A DNA stretch of 38,237 nucleotides from Desulfobacterales bacterium. GTDB lineage: Bacteria; Desulfobacterota; Desulfobacteria; Desulfobacterales; UBA2156. A model generated the notes under the pieces. The model saw only the letters and a list, made by a program, of their open reading frames with translations. It was not told where the DNA came from and did not search any database. This document shows, piece by piece, positions 16,882 to 25,544 of the stretch. A program made the position numbers and the translations under genes. Position 1 is the first letter of the stretch. Each line of letters begins with the position of its first letter. Location of the stretch: NCBI GenBank assembly GCA_011049715.1, contig DRHF01000310.1, positions 1 through 38,237 on the forward strand, in the 5' to 3' direction.

Positions 16882-17028
16882 ATGTGTATCACAAATCGAA
16901 CAAGATTCAAAAAAGAAATTAAAAATTATCTGGGAAGCCGCAAAGATTGCCTGGCCTGGCGCTTACCGCTGGCGTACAATTTGGTGGCGGAAATTGAATG
17001 TGAGGTGTTGGCCTCCCTCAGAATATAG
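16882..17028 (+). CDS. Possible small ORF, 48 aa, unknown
   Basis: A 48-residue frame preceded by GAGGAGG (about 12 bp upstream, inside the small palindrome GAGGAGGAATCCTC). It is rich in charged residues (TRFKKEIKNYLGSRKD) and has two cysteines. It matches nothing I know. It sits between two dispersed repeats in the 820-bp gap between aor and mlaE. It could be a real small protein or chance. Confidence 0.25.
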   Translation: MCITNRTRFKKEIKNYLGSRKDCLAWRLPLAYNLVAEIECEVLASLRI

Positions 17029-17162
17029 AGCCAATAGCAGCATCCCAGTTTTTGTCTGAATTGTTGCTCCTCTATTAATTCCATCCGATTATCCCATAGC
17101 AATCAGTACGATCTATTTTATAAGATTTCAACGAGGGGCGCAATAATTTTTATAAAAACTTC

Positions 17163-17230
17163 CTCAAGCTTCGCACCCCCAATGCGGCAATCAGTTTGAA
17201 CCGGTATCCATAAAGTAATCACTGTACACA
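17163..17230 (-). repeat. Dispersed repeat family B, partial inverted copy
   Basis: Read on the minus strand it contains GTGATTACTTTATGGATACC and then CGCATTGGGGGTGCGAAGC, the same two blocks found at 30258-30277 and about 30348-30367. The roughly 60 bp between them in the other copy are largely missing here. Confidence 0.7.
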
Positions 17231-17258
17231 TTATCAAAATCAAATCGGAGGTTCAGCG

Positions 17259-17357
17259 TTGAGTCAGTCCAGCCGGAGGTTTAAGGAGGAAATATCGAAA
17301 GAGCGGAAGTTTAAAAAGATTGAGATTGAAAAGCTGATCAATAATTTTGAATGTTGA
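17259..17357 (+). CDS. Possible small ORF, 32 aa, unknown
   Basis: A TTG-started frame with a well-spaced GGAGG site (17247-17251). The product is lysine- and glutamate-rich (RRFKEEISKERKFKKIEIEK) and probably helical. It follows immediately after a repeat B copy. No known family is recognised. Coding status is uncertain. Confidence 0.22.
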   Translation: MSQSSRRFKEEISKERKFKKIEIEKLINNFEC

Positions 17358-17535
17358 GACCTGGCCCTTGCCATCTTATTTTCTTGACTGGCTCTAGAAG
17401 TCTTCATAAGTTAAGAGTCTAATCCTGTTATGCGGGATGCCAAAATTTTGTAATATTTAGTGATTCCGGTTAGTTAGACTGCAATTTTCGAAAGATCGAG
17501 ATTTCGTAATAAATAATCAATGGAGAATCAATGAC

Positions 17536-18351
17536 ATGGAAATGAAATCTTCGGAGCAAAAAGGAATTTTCTCGTCGCCTATCACCACTCTGGGCAAGGC
17601 CCCTCTCGGCTGGGTTGATGAACTCGGTGCCGTGGCTATTTTTCTCAGTCGGGCATTTCTGAGGATTTTCCGTCCCAAGCAGGTGTCAAGCATAATTCAA
17701 CAGATTTACTATATCGGGGCCAAATCCGCCAATATTGTGATGCTGGTCGGGTTTTTCACGGGCATGGTCTTGGGCCTCCAGCTTTATCACACACTGGTCA
17801 AATTCGGTTCAGCAGGGGTACTCGGTTCTGCAGTGGCTCTATCGCTTGTCAGGGAACTGGGGCCCGTACTCACGGCCATCATGATCACCGCCAGGGCAGG
17901 CTCTTCCATGACCACGGAGATCGGCATCCAACGGATTTCAGAGCAGATCGACGCTTTATCCACCATGCGCATTGATCCGCTGCGGTATCTGATCAGCCCG
18001 AGGCTCGCCGCCTCCATCATCAGTTTTCCCTTGCTGACCGCACTGTTCGACATCATCGGTATAATCGGCGGATATATCAGTGGTGTTATGCTTCTCGGTC
18101 TTGATTCCGGCACCTACTTCTACCGGGTACAGTCCAGCGTGGGGATGGAAGACATCAACGGCGGTTTTGTCAAGGCGGTGGTCTTTGCCGTTATTGTCTC
18201 CACCATCTGCTCTTTCAAGGGCTATTTCGCGCACATGCGAAAAGACAGTTACGGCGCCAAGGCTGTGGGGCTTTCCACCACATCGGCGGTCGTGGTTTCC
18301 TGCGCCCTCATCCTGGTGGGAGACTATGTGGTTACCTATTTTCTCATGTAG
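17536..18351 (+). CDS. mlaE: MlaE-type lipid ABC transporter permease
   Basis: The 271-residue membrane protein has the MlaE/YrbE pattern: an amphipathic N-terminus, then five to six helices with MVGFFTGMVLGLQ, the cytoplasmic coupling motif REIGPVLTA-like RELGPVLTAIMITARAGSSMTTEIG (110-134 region) and DALSTMRIDPLRYLISPR. It forms the inner-membrane core of an Mla complex that moves phospholipids between the inner and outer membranes. It is the first gene of a five-gene operon mlaE-mlaD-mlaC-cNMP protein-mlaF, unlike enteric mlaFEDCB order. ATG at 17536 is chosen because the ATG five bases upstream (17531) is followed by an early stop. Confidence 0.93.
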   Translation: MEMKSSEQKGIFSSPITTLGKAPLGWVDELGAVAIFLSRAFLRIFRPKQVSSIIQQIYYIGAKSANIVMLVGFFTGMVLGLQLYHTLVKFGSAGVLGSAVALSLVRELGPVLTAIMITARAGSSMTTEIGIQRISEQIDALSTMRIDPLRYLISPRLAASIISFPLLTALFDIIGIIGGYISGVMLLGLDSGTYFYRVQSSVGMEDINGGFVKAVVFAVIVSTICSFKGYFAHMRKDSYGAKAVGLSTTSAVVVSCALILVGDYVVTYFLM

Positions 18352-18421
18352 AGACCCATGGAAGATGCATTACAAAAAAATCATCGGACGATTTAAGTGC
18401 GAGACGCGGAGGTAGCAGGGA

Positions 18422-18877
18422 ATGAAAAAGTATTCAAATGAAACGATTGCGGGAATTTTTGTCCTCATCGGGCTGGTGTCCGTAGGATATATGGCTGCAA
18501 CACTAGGAAAAGCCTCCCTTTTTGGGGACGACTCCTACACCCTTTACGCCCGGTTCAACTCGGTCTCCGGCCTGAAAGTGGGCAATCCCATTGAGATGCT
18601 TGGCATGGAGATAGGACAGGTGGCAAGTTTCAGGATGGATCAGGAAGACCAGGTGGCCGTGGTGGAACTGAAAATCAAAAAGGGCATACAGGTTTACGAT
18701 GATGCCATTGCGTCGATCAAAACAGCCGGCCTTATTGGCGACAAATATGTCGGTATCGACGCCGGGGGCGGTGGGGACCTCCTAAAGCCGGGTGAAACCA
18801 TCACGGAGACCGAATCACCCATTGATATTGGGGAACTCATAGGGAAATATGCATTCGGTGATGTCAAAAAAGAGTAA
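18422..18877 (+). CDS. mlaD: MlaD-type MCE-domain lipid-binding protein
   Basis: The 151-residue protein has one N-terminal transmembrane anchor (GIFVLIGLVSVGYMAA, about 11-26) and a single MCE domain (YTLYARFNSVSGLKVGNPIEMLGMEIGQV onward), ending shortly after VGIDAGGGGDLLKPGETI. MlaD forms a periplasmic hexameric ring on the MlaE permease, through which lipids pass. At 151 residues it is slightly shorter than E. coli MlaD and lacks a long C-terminal helix. A GGAGG site lies 9-10 bp before the ATG. It lies 70 bp after mlaE. Confidence 0.93.
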   Translation: MKKYSNETIAGIFVLIGLVSVGYMAATLGKASLFGDDSYTLYARFNSVSGLKVGNPIEMLGMEIGQVASFRMDQEDQVAVVELKIKKGIQVYDDAIASIKTAGLIGDKYVGIDAGGGGDLLKPGETITETESPIDIGELIGKYAFGDVKKE

Positions 18878-18991
18878 CAGTTCACCGGAATAAAGATACC
18901 GGACAGGATAAACCCTCTGAAAGCGGGATTAATCCAGTCCAAAAGAGGATAGACTGTTAAAAAAGTTGATGAAAGAAGAAAGGTTGTCGTC

Positions 18992-19591
18992 ATGAGAAGA
19001 AATGTTAGAGGCGTCTGTTTTATCTTTATGGTGTCATTGCTTTTCCAACTACAGGCTAATGCGGCGGCGCCGATGGATGCTGTTCAAAAGCAAATCAACA
19101 TGGTGCTCGATGTCCTACGCAATCCAGAATTGAAAGCCGAATCCGCCAAAGAACGAAGGAAGGAGAGAGTCTGGTCAATCATAGAGCGAGGGTTTGATTT
19201 TGATGAGCTTTCAAAGAGGATTCTCTCACGGAATTGGAAGAAGCTGAATCCGGACCAGCAGAAGGAATTTTCTCTTCTGATAGGCAGGCTCCTTGGAAAT
19301 ATTTACATGGAAAGGCTCATGAAGTTCACGAACGAAAAAGTGGTCTTTACTAAAGAGAGCATGCTCTCAGAGAAGAGGGCCGAAGTTCAGAGCAAGATCA
19401 TTTCGCAGAGCAAGGAGATCCCGCTACACTACAAGATGATCCTGAAGAACGGGGAGTGGAAGGTATACGATCTTAAGATCGAAGGCGTCAGCTTGGTCAG
19501 GAACTACCGCAGCCAGTTCAAGAAGATCCTCAAGAAAAATTCGCCGGATAAGATGCTGCAAATCCTGCGGGAAAAGGTTGGTCAGGGATGA
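18992..19591 (+). CDS. mlaC: MlaC-type periplasmic phospholipid shuttle
   Basis: The 199-residue protein starts with a Sec signal peptide (RRNVRG, hydrophobic stretch, cleavage after ANAAA near residue 26). The rest matches MlaC/Ttg2D: helical DVLRNPELK, WSIIERGFDFDELSKRIL, QKEFSLLIGRLL and the beta segment IPLHYKMILKNGEWKVYDLKIEGVSLV, then NYRSQF. MlaC carries phospholipid across the periplasm between the outer membrane MlaA complex and MlaFED. No mlaA is in this window. It follows mlaD by 114 bp, likely in the same operon. Confidence 0.9.
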   Translation: MRRNVRGVCFIFMVSLLFQLQANAAAPMDAVQKQINMVLDVLRNPELKAESAKERRKERVWSIIERGFDFDELSKRILSRNWKKLNPDQQKEFSLLIGRLLGNIYMERLMKFTNEKVVFTKESMLSEKRAEVQSKIISQSKEIPLHYKMILKNGEWKVYDLKIEGVSLVRNYRSQFKKILKKNSPDKMLQILREKVGQG

Positions 19592-19692
19592 AGAGGGATA
19601 GTTAAAGTATGAGTTCACCACAGAAAGAGACGGAATATCACTGAAGATAAGGATGATTTATGGCTTTCGAATTAAGTTAGGAGGTATCGAAG

Positions 19693-20331
19693 ATGAAATG
19701 CCCAAAATGTCAGACTGAACTCACCGATAACTCCAAAGAATGCCGCATATGTGGCTATAGCTTCGGGTCAGAGGAAAATTTTCAGTATAATCCCGGTAAC
19801 TCAAAGGTCTCAGAGGAAAAAGAGCTCACAGGCAGTGGTGATGCTGAGGGTCTGTTGAAGCCACTCTCTGGTTTTAGACGGACATTATCTACCGAACTGG
19901 TCGAAAGACAAACCGAATTGCGCATATCAATGGAATTAAATACATTGATTGAGAGTCGAACATACGAACCAGGAGAAGTCCTTATCCATAAAGGAGATGT
20001 GAGCAGGGACCTCTTCTTTTTGACGGAAGGTGCGGTAGAGATATCAACAAAAAGCGAGGATGGAAATTTAATACTCAACGAAATTGGACCGCCATACATT
20101 CTGGGCGATATTGCCTTTTTATTTGGCTTTCACAGAACGGCTACAGCAAAAGCAAAAACCAAAGTAGAAATCTTCATCCTAAGATATGAAAAATTAAGAA
20201 ATCTATCTCAAGAAATACCTGACTGGCTTAATTCTCTTCTAACTTCTTTTGCCAGCGATATAAAATCACTTCACTTTAGGATTGCAGAGTTGGAAAGAGA
20301 AATTAAGAAATTAAAAAGGAATTCAGAATGA
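19693..20331 (+). CDS. Zinc-ribbon plus cyclic-nucleotide-binding domain protein
   Basis: The 212-residue soluble protein begins with a zinc ribbon (C3-x2-C6, C17-x2-C20), then a linker, then a CRP-type cyclic nucleotide-binding domain (about 75-175): YEPGEVLIHKGDVSRDLFFLTEGAVEI and a phosphate-binding cassette ILGDIAFLFGFHRTATAKA (136-154), where D139 stands in for the usual Glu and R148 is kept. It ends in a short coiled coil (192-210). There is no DNA-binding HTH, so it is probably a regulatory subunit or adaptor and not a transcription factor. It sits between mlaC and mlaF with a strong AGGAGG site, implying co-expression with lipid transport. Confidence 0.85.
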   Translation: MKCPKCQTELTDNSKECRICGYSFGSEENFQYNPGNSKVSEEKELTGSGDAEGLLKPLSGFRRTLSTELVERQTELRISMELNTLIESRTYEPGEVLIHKGDVSRDLFFLTEGAVEISTKSEDGNLILNEIGPPYILGDIAFLFGFHRTATAKAKTKVEIFILRYEKLRNLSQEIPDWLNSLLTSFASDIKSLHFRIAELEREIKKLKRNSE

Positions 20332-20409
20332 AATCCTGAATTTTGATTGAGGGTATTTAAACACATGATTGGTAAGGAATGACCTATCCTTTAATAGGGA
20401 GCGATAGCC

Positions 20410-21630
20410 ATGGAAGAGGTGTTGATCGAATTTAAGGATGTCACCAAGAGTTTCGACAACAGGACGATCCTAAATAAGATAAACTTGAAAATATATGATA
20501 ATCATGTGACGACGATCATTGGTAAGAGCGGCACGGGCAAGAGCGTACTTCTCAAACACATCATCGGCCTGCTCTCACCAACCGAGGGAGTTATTCTGTT
20601 TCGTGGCAAGCCAATAGGGGAGATGAACAGGAAGGAATTCGATCAGTTGAGGAGCCAGTTCAGCTACCTTTTTCAGAACAATGCCCTTTTTGATTCACTC
20701 ACGGTCTTTGAAAATGTCGCTCTACCGCTCCAACGGACGACGAAATTGAGCAAGAGGGAAATTGAGATTAAGGTAAAGGAGAAAGTGGAACAGTTGGAGC
20801 TTTCCGAAGTTCTTTACAAATACCCGTCTGAAATTTCGGGCGGTATGCAGAAGCGGGTGGCTTTGGCTCGCGCCCTCATTACGGACCCTAAAATAGTGCT
20901 TTTTGACGAACCGACTGCAGGCCAAGATCCGATCAGGAAGAATGCTATCCTGAGTATGATAGCACAAAATCAGAAGAAATTTGGATTCACCACGATTATG
21001 ATCAGTCACGAAATTCCTGACGTCTTTTTCATTTCAGATCGCATACTTGTTCTCTATGACGGCCGGATCATTTTTCAGGGGAACTATAGTGAACTGGATC
21101 AGCTGGACCACCCTATGGTCGACGAATTTGTCAAAAGCCTGGAAGGCTTTCAGGACGAATTGACGGGGCTGCATTCAAAGAAGAGTTTTAGGAATATCTA
21201 CGAGAAGGATTTGAAGCCAAAAGAACCCCACGAAAGCATCTCTGCCGTCGTGTTTACCCTGAACGACCTCTATGAGCTGAACGAAAAACTGGGGTACACG
21301 AAGACGCAGGAGATCATTCGATCTCTTGCGGAAAATGTCAATAAACATTTTCGCCATGTGGGGACCTCAATCCGGACCGGAACGAATCAGATTGCGACTG
21401 TCCTTCCCCGAACAGGCCGTCATGCCGCCGAGCGTATGCTGGATGATTTCGCCAGAGGTCTCCAAGCACAAGGGTTGGGTGATATTCAGGCCGAGGCAAG
21501 GGATGGAACCCACTCTGCGGGATCTACCTTTTCAGTCTCTGCGGGGATTGCCGAGGGTGAAGCAGGCGAAGAGTTTGAGATCCTTTCGGAAAAGGCCGGA
21601 TCCAGCCAAAAAATCATTGCTCGATTTTAG
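20410..21630 (+). CDS. mlaF: MlaF-type ABC ATPase fused to a degenerate GGDEF domain
   Basis: Residues 1-245 form an MlaF/Ttg2A ATPase: Walker A GKSGTGKS (38-45), Q-loop LFQN (87-90), signature EISGGMQKR (141-149), Walker B KIVLFDEPTAGQDP (161-174), switch H200. Residues 248-390 look like a GGDEF domain that has lost catalysis: QDELTGLHSKKSF (248-260) resembles the entry motif DxLTGLxNRRxF, FTLNDLYELNEKLGYTKTQEII follows, but the GGDEF signature position reads RTGTNQ (322-327), before IATVLPRTGRHAAERML and FSVSAGIAEG. In E. coli the MlaF C-terminus contacts MlaB; no MlaB is present here, so the tail may replace it as a regulatory domain. Total 406 residues versus about 270 for MlaF. Confidence 0.88.
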   Translation: MEEVLIEFKDVTKSFDNRTILNKINLKIYDNHVTTIIGKSGTGKSVLLKHIIGLLSPTEGVILFRGKPIGEMNRKEFDQLRSQFSYLFQNNALFDSLTVFENVALPLQRTTKLSKREIEIKVKEKVEQLELSEVLYKYPSEISGGMQKRVALARALITDPKIVLFDEPTAGQDPIRKNAILSMIAQNQKKFGFTTIMISHEIPDVFFISDRILVLYDGRIIFQGNYSELDQLDHPMVDEFVKSLEGFQDELTGLHSKKSFRNIYEKDLKPKEPHESISAVVFTLNDLYELNEKLGYTKTQEIIRSLAENVNKHFRHVGTSIRTGTNQIATVLPRTGRHAAERMLDDFARGLQAQGLGDIQAEARDGTHSAGSTFSVSAGIAEGEAGEEFEILSEKAGSSQKIIARF

Positions 21631-21770
21631 TTGGTCCTAATAAACATCCGGGGAATCGAAAAACGGTTTGAATTAATTGAACCTAAACAGCGAGCGCATT
21701 CCCCGTAGTTTGTCGAAACGAAGCGAAGATACCGTCATCCGGCAGGCTTTATCGCTACTTGCCGACTTCA

Positions 21771-23093
21771 TTACCCAAAATATAATTCGGGTAACCATAG
21801 GGCAATCTGGGGAAACAGCATGACGATAGCTAGGCCGACACACATAACCAGTACAAAGGGTATGATCGAACGATAGATGTCCGCCAGCGTCACCTCTTTA
21901 GGAGCCATCGCTTTCATGAGGAACAGGTTGTAGCCGAAGGGAGGCGTCATATACGCAATCTGGCAGGTGATGGTATAGAGAACCCCATACCAAATCGGGT
22001 TGAACCCCAGACCGATGATCAGGGGGACATACAGCGGCGCAACAATGATGAGCATGGCCGTATCGTCTAGAAACATGCCCATCAGGATGTAGGACAACTG
22101 CATCATAACCAGCACGCCCCACGGGCTGAGGCCCCACCTGTCGAGGAACAGGGACTTGATCGCGTGCACAGCGCCAAGACCGTCAAAAACGGCGCCAAAT
22201 GAAAGCGCCGCCAGAATAACCCACATAAACATGCAGCTGACGCTCAGCGTATTACGTAGAGTGTTTTCCATTACCTGCCGGTTTAGCCGGCGTTTGGCCA
22301 GGGCGGCAATGGTGGTTGCCGCCGCACCGGCTGCTGAACACTCGACGAGACTGGTGATTCCCATTAAGAACAACCCCGTCATGGAAAAAATAATGACAAG
22401 GGGAATGATCCCGGCCCTGAGCAGTCGAAATTTCTGCCCCCAGCTTATCTGCCGCCGCTCTTCCAGGGATAACGTCGGTCCCATATGCGGCTGAAGTTTG
22501 CATCTAATAGCGATATATAAGATAAACAAGCCTGCCAACATGAGGCCGGGGAAAACACCGGCCAGCCATAGTTGGCCCACTGACTGCCTGGCAATCATTC
22601 CATAGAGAACAAGAACCACGCTGGGCGGGACCATGATGCCAAGGGAACTGCCCGCCTGGATGACGCCGGTAACCATGATCTTGTCATATTTTCGTTTAAG
22701 CATTTCCGGCATGGCGATACTAGCGCCAATTGCCATGCCGGCGACGCTCAATCCGTTCATAGCCGATACGGCGACCATCAGGCCCATGGTTCCGATGGCG
22801 AGACCCCCATGGATTGGGCCCATCCAGACATGAAACATTCTGTAGAGATCACTGGCTATTCCTGACTCGGAAAACATATACCCCATATAGATGAACAGTG
22901 GCAGGGTCAGAAGCGGGTACCAGTTCAGCAACGCAAAGCTTGCGTTGAACGGCATCTGCGAACCACCCTTTCCCCACAGAAGAAGAGCGAAAAGAGTGGC
23001 GACACCGCCAATCGCGGCGAAGACACGTTGCCCGGTGAGAAGCATGAGCAGCATCGAGGAGAATATCAGTATCGCAATCAGTTCATAACTCAT
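21771..23093 (-). CDS. dctM: TRAP transporter large permease (DctM)
   Basis: The 440-residue protein has about twelve hydrophobic segments and typical DctM motifs: LMLLTGQRVFAAIG, MPEMLKRKYDKIMVTGVIQAGSSLGIMVPPSVVLVLYG (about 128-165), LSYILMGMFLDDTAMLIIVAPLYVPL, and TPPFGYNLFLMK near the end. It is the ion-coupled transport subunit, paired with DctQ and fed by the periplasmic DctP. The stop of dctQ and the start of dctM are one base apart, so they are translationally linked. Substrate is probably a small carboxylate or related acid. It is convergent with mlaF across a 140-bp gap. Confidence 0.93.
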   Translation of the reverse strand: MSYELIAILIFSSMLLMLLTGQRVFAAIGGVATLFALLLWGKGGSQMPFNASFALLNWYPLLTLPLFIYMGYMFSESGIASDLYRMFHVWMGPIHGGLAIGTMGLMVAVSAMNGLSVAGMAIGASIAMPEMLKRKYDKIMVTGVIQAGSSLGIMVPPSVVLVLYGMIARQSVGQLWLAGVFPGLMLAGLFILYIAIRCKLQPHMGPTLSLEERRQISWGQKFRLLRAGIIPLVIIFSMTGLFLMGITSLVECSAAGAAATTIAALAKRRLNRQVMENTLRNTLSVSCMFMWVILAALSFGAVFDGLGAVHAIKSLFLDRWGLSPWGVLVMMQLSYILMGMFLDDTAMLIIVAPLYVPLIIGLGFNPIWYGVLYTITCQIAYMTPPFGYNLFLMKAMAPKEVTLADIYRSIIPFVLVMCVGLAIVMLFPQIALWLPELYFG

Positions 23094-23094
23094 G

Positions 23095-23604
23095 TTATAT
23101 CTTCTCCCCTCTCGCCTTTGCCAGGTCCTTGAAAAATGTCGCTATCACCTGCAACAGCATCAGCAGGACACCGGTCCCCATAATAATCTTGATGGGAGCC
23201 ATAAGCGGCGCCCACGCGGATCGATTTCTCTGCCCGTACATTACAGCATATTCAATGCTGGAATAGGCGCCGACGAGGAGAAACACCAAGTAGAAGATAA
23301 GGAAGGGACCGGTAAGAACATCAGCCAAAGCCTGTCTCTTCACAGACCACCGGCCATAAAGGAGATCCATTCTAACATGTCCTTTGAGAATCATGGAGTA
23401 CCCACCGCCAAGCAGGTAATAAGCGGCCATCGTGAACTGTGCCACCTCCACGACCCATATGTGCGGCTTATCGAAGATGGTTCTGGATATAGATTCGAAC
23501 AGCAGGACCCCGATCATACCGAAGACCAAATACATGGCGAACCTGCCCACTACCTTGTTGGTTGCATCAATAGCCTGCACGAAGATTTTTACTGCTTTAG
23601 GCAT
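23095..23604 (-). CDS. dctQ: TRAP transporter small permease (DctQ)
   Basis: A small four-helix membrane protein with typical DctQ features (MIGVLLFESISRTIF, VEVAQFTMAAYYLLGGGYSMILKGHVRMDLLYGRW). I choose the ATG at 23604 (169 residues) because AGGAAGGGGG lies just upstream of it; the longer start at 23637 would add eleven hydrophilic residues. It stabilises DctM in the inner membrane. A perfect palindrome (23647-23672) lies 43 bp upstream, and a 400-bp gap separates it from dctP, unusual in TRAP operons and suggesting separate regulation or processing. Confidence 0.9.
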   Translation of the reverse strand: MPKAVKIFVQAIDATNKVVGRFAMYLVFGMIGVLLFESISRTIFDKPHIWVVEVAQFTMAAYYLLGGGYSMILKGHVRMDLLYGRWSVKRQALADVLTGPFLIFYLVFLLVGAYSSIEYAVMYGQRNRSAWAPLMAPIKIIMGTGVLLMLLQVIATFFKDLAKARGEKI

Positions 23605-24037
23605 CTTTGCCCCCTTCCTTGTGGTACTGTTACCCATAATTGATGCCCATGTAAAAAGTCCTTTTTACATGGATTTAAGAATTTAGGGATTCAGGAATTG
23701 CGAATTATTATCGATAGTTAGCCATTAGGGCATTGCGCCAAATTGTGCGCTTTTTGACTTATTACGAGACTGTCATAATTGAATTGAGCAATTTTTTACA
23801 CAATCTGCACCGAATCTATTATGCAGAAGCGATTCGCGAACAATCCTCTAGCCTCCGGCGGCGGACCTTTGGTTTTTGTGGATCCATATGCCTCAATATC
23901 TCGGCACATCTATTGGCAATAAATCGCTCGATGAAGTTTAATTCGGGGTTTTAGGGGTTTACCTTCCCCGGCCGGTTCTGCTTTGAAGCCAGGGAAGGCC
24001 ACCGCTATGCTAGAATAAACGCTTGATGCCCAATTTA
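23605..24037. other. Long dctP-dctQ gap with a perfect 12-bp-arm palindrome
   Basis: The palindrome CCATGTAAAAAG/CTTTTTACATGG with a 2-nt centre lies at 23647-23672. On the minus transcript it could be a processing or attenuation hairpin, or an operator. Nearer dctP, GCCTTCCCTGGC and GCCGGGGAAGG (about 23961-23999) could pair as a second hairpin. No gene is seen. Confidence 0.55.
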
Positions 24038-25087
24038 TTAGTACCGGTAGGGAGGACCGGCGTCTTTCATGGTTTGGGCGTATTCTTTGAGTATTTTTAT
24101 CACCTTGGCACTCCTGGGGCTTTTTTTGGCAGTCTCGTCCCAGAATTTGAGTGCGGCATCTTCCACGACCTTCCACTCTTCACTGGGGATAGTGGTGAGC
24201 TCCAGTTTCCCGCCTTTGGTGCGGTAGTGCGCTTCACCCCACCAGTACCAGTGTTGCCTGTAGTAGTGAGAACTGTCCATTTGAAGACGGAACAACGTCT
24301 TCAGGTGCTCCGGCAGGGCGTTCCATGAATCGGAGTTTGCATAATACGAACCCGCCCAGGCACCGGATATGGGATTGGTCAGATAATATTTGGTGACATC
24401 CGCCCATCCGACAGTATAATCTTCGGTGATGCCGGACCAGGCAACACCGTCCAGTTCACCCGTTTGAATGGCCATCTCAATGTCCTCCCAGGGCAGGGCC
24501 ATCGGGACTACGCCAAATTGTTGCATGAACCTGCCCCCGGTGGGAAAGCTGAACACTCTCAGTCCCTTGAGGTCTTTAAGGTGTCGAATCGGCTTGGTGG
24601 TAGCGAAATTGCATGGGTCCCAGGCCCCAACACTCAGCCAGGTAACGCCTTTCACTTCGGAGAAGGCTTCCTCCCAGATTTCGTTCAGCCCATACCAGTT
24701 CCACAGCACGGGAACATCCAGTGAGTAGCGTGACGCAAAGGGGAAGTAAGCACCGAACACAGATACATCGACAGGCGCCGCTATGGAGTCATCATCACTC
24801 TGGACCGCATCAATTGTCCCCTTCTGCATGGCTCTAAACAGTTCACCCGTGGGCACCAGCTGATCAGCATTGTATAATTCGATCACCATCTCGCCATTGG
24901 CGACCTTGTTAAACGCATCGATTGCCGGTTTAGCTACATGCGCAGCTAGGGCAGGACCGGCATAGGTTTGCATTCTCCACTTGATGGTCGTTTTCTTTGC
25001 CGCATGCACAAAGGGTGCGTTTACCGTTGTGGCAGCCACTGCAGCAGCTCCCACGCCTGCTTTTTTGAGAAAATCGCGTCTTTTCAT
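24038..25087 (-). CDS. dctP: TRAP transporter substrate-binding protein (DctP), Tat-exported
   Basis: The 349-residue protein begins with a twin-arginine signal (KRRDFLKK, then an alanine-rich core, cleavage after VHAA near residue 30). The mature part fits the DctP/TakP family: IKWRMQTYAGP, NGEMVIELYNADQLVP, FRAMQKGTIDAVQSDDD, LKDLKGLRVFSFPTGGRFMQQFGVVPMALPWEDIEMAIQTGELDGVAW. Tat export is common for TRAP proteins of the 2-oxoacid/lactate branch, so an oxo- or hydroxy-acid is a reasonable guess, not proven. Strong GGAGG site. First gene of the dctP-Q-M set, divergent from the choline-kinase-like gene. Confidence 0.92.
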   Translation of the reverse strand: MKRRDFLKKAGVGAAAVAATTVNAPFVHAAKKTTIKWRMQTYAGPALAAHVAKPAIDAFNKVANGEMVIELYNADQLVPTGELFRAMQKGTIDAVQSDDDSIAAPVDVSVFGAYFPFASRYSLDVPVLWNWYGLNEIWEEAFSEVKGVTWLSVGAWDPCNFATTKPIRHLKDLKGLRVFSFPTGGRFMQQFGVVPMALPWEDIEMAIQTGELDGVAWSGITEDYTVGWADVTKYYLTNPISGAWAGSYYANSDSWNALPEHLKTLFRLQMDSSHYYRQHWYWWGEAHYRTKGGKLELTTIPSEEWKVVEDAALKFWDETAKKSPRSAKVIKILKEYAQTMKDAGPPYRY

Positions 25088-25424
25088 TTTACCTGCCTCC
25101 TTTACTTAAATTATTATTTTACCATCGTGTATCTACACCAGCCACCTAAGACAAGCATCACCTCCTTTCCCTATATCACGGCTATTAATAATAACAATTG
25201 CCTTCCCATTAGTTTATCGAGACTTCGAGACTACATTCGTTTGCCGGCTTCGAAAAGACATGGCCTTTATCGGTTCGTGAAGCTAAATGGCTAACCAAAT
25301 GATCCCTTGTCAAAAAATTTTGGGGTAAATTCCGGCTAAACTTCCAGTATGTTTGGTCTGACTACCTCACTGTGTAAGGTGCTGTCAAGTTATTTGTATA
25401 AGGAGTCTGGATATTCGATATAAA

Positions 25425-25436
25425 GGTGAGCTCACC
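25425..25436. promoter_or_regulatory. Perfect palindrome GGTGAGCTCACC, candidate operator
   Basis: A 12-bp perfect palindrome in the 611-bp divergent region between dctP and the choline-kinase-like gene. Its position suggests a regulator binding site for one or both units. The rest of the gap holds the promoter below and no gene that I can support. Confidence 0.35.
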
Positions 25437-25544
25437 TGACGTCTCTCATGGCGCGGCAACACTGTGTCAATTGGTGGCACGGTTGGTGGGCTTCCGCTTT
25501 GTATAAAAATCGGTGCGGGGCAAATCCCTCAATTAAAAAAGGGA

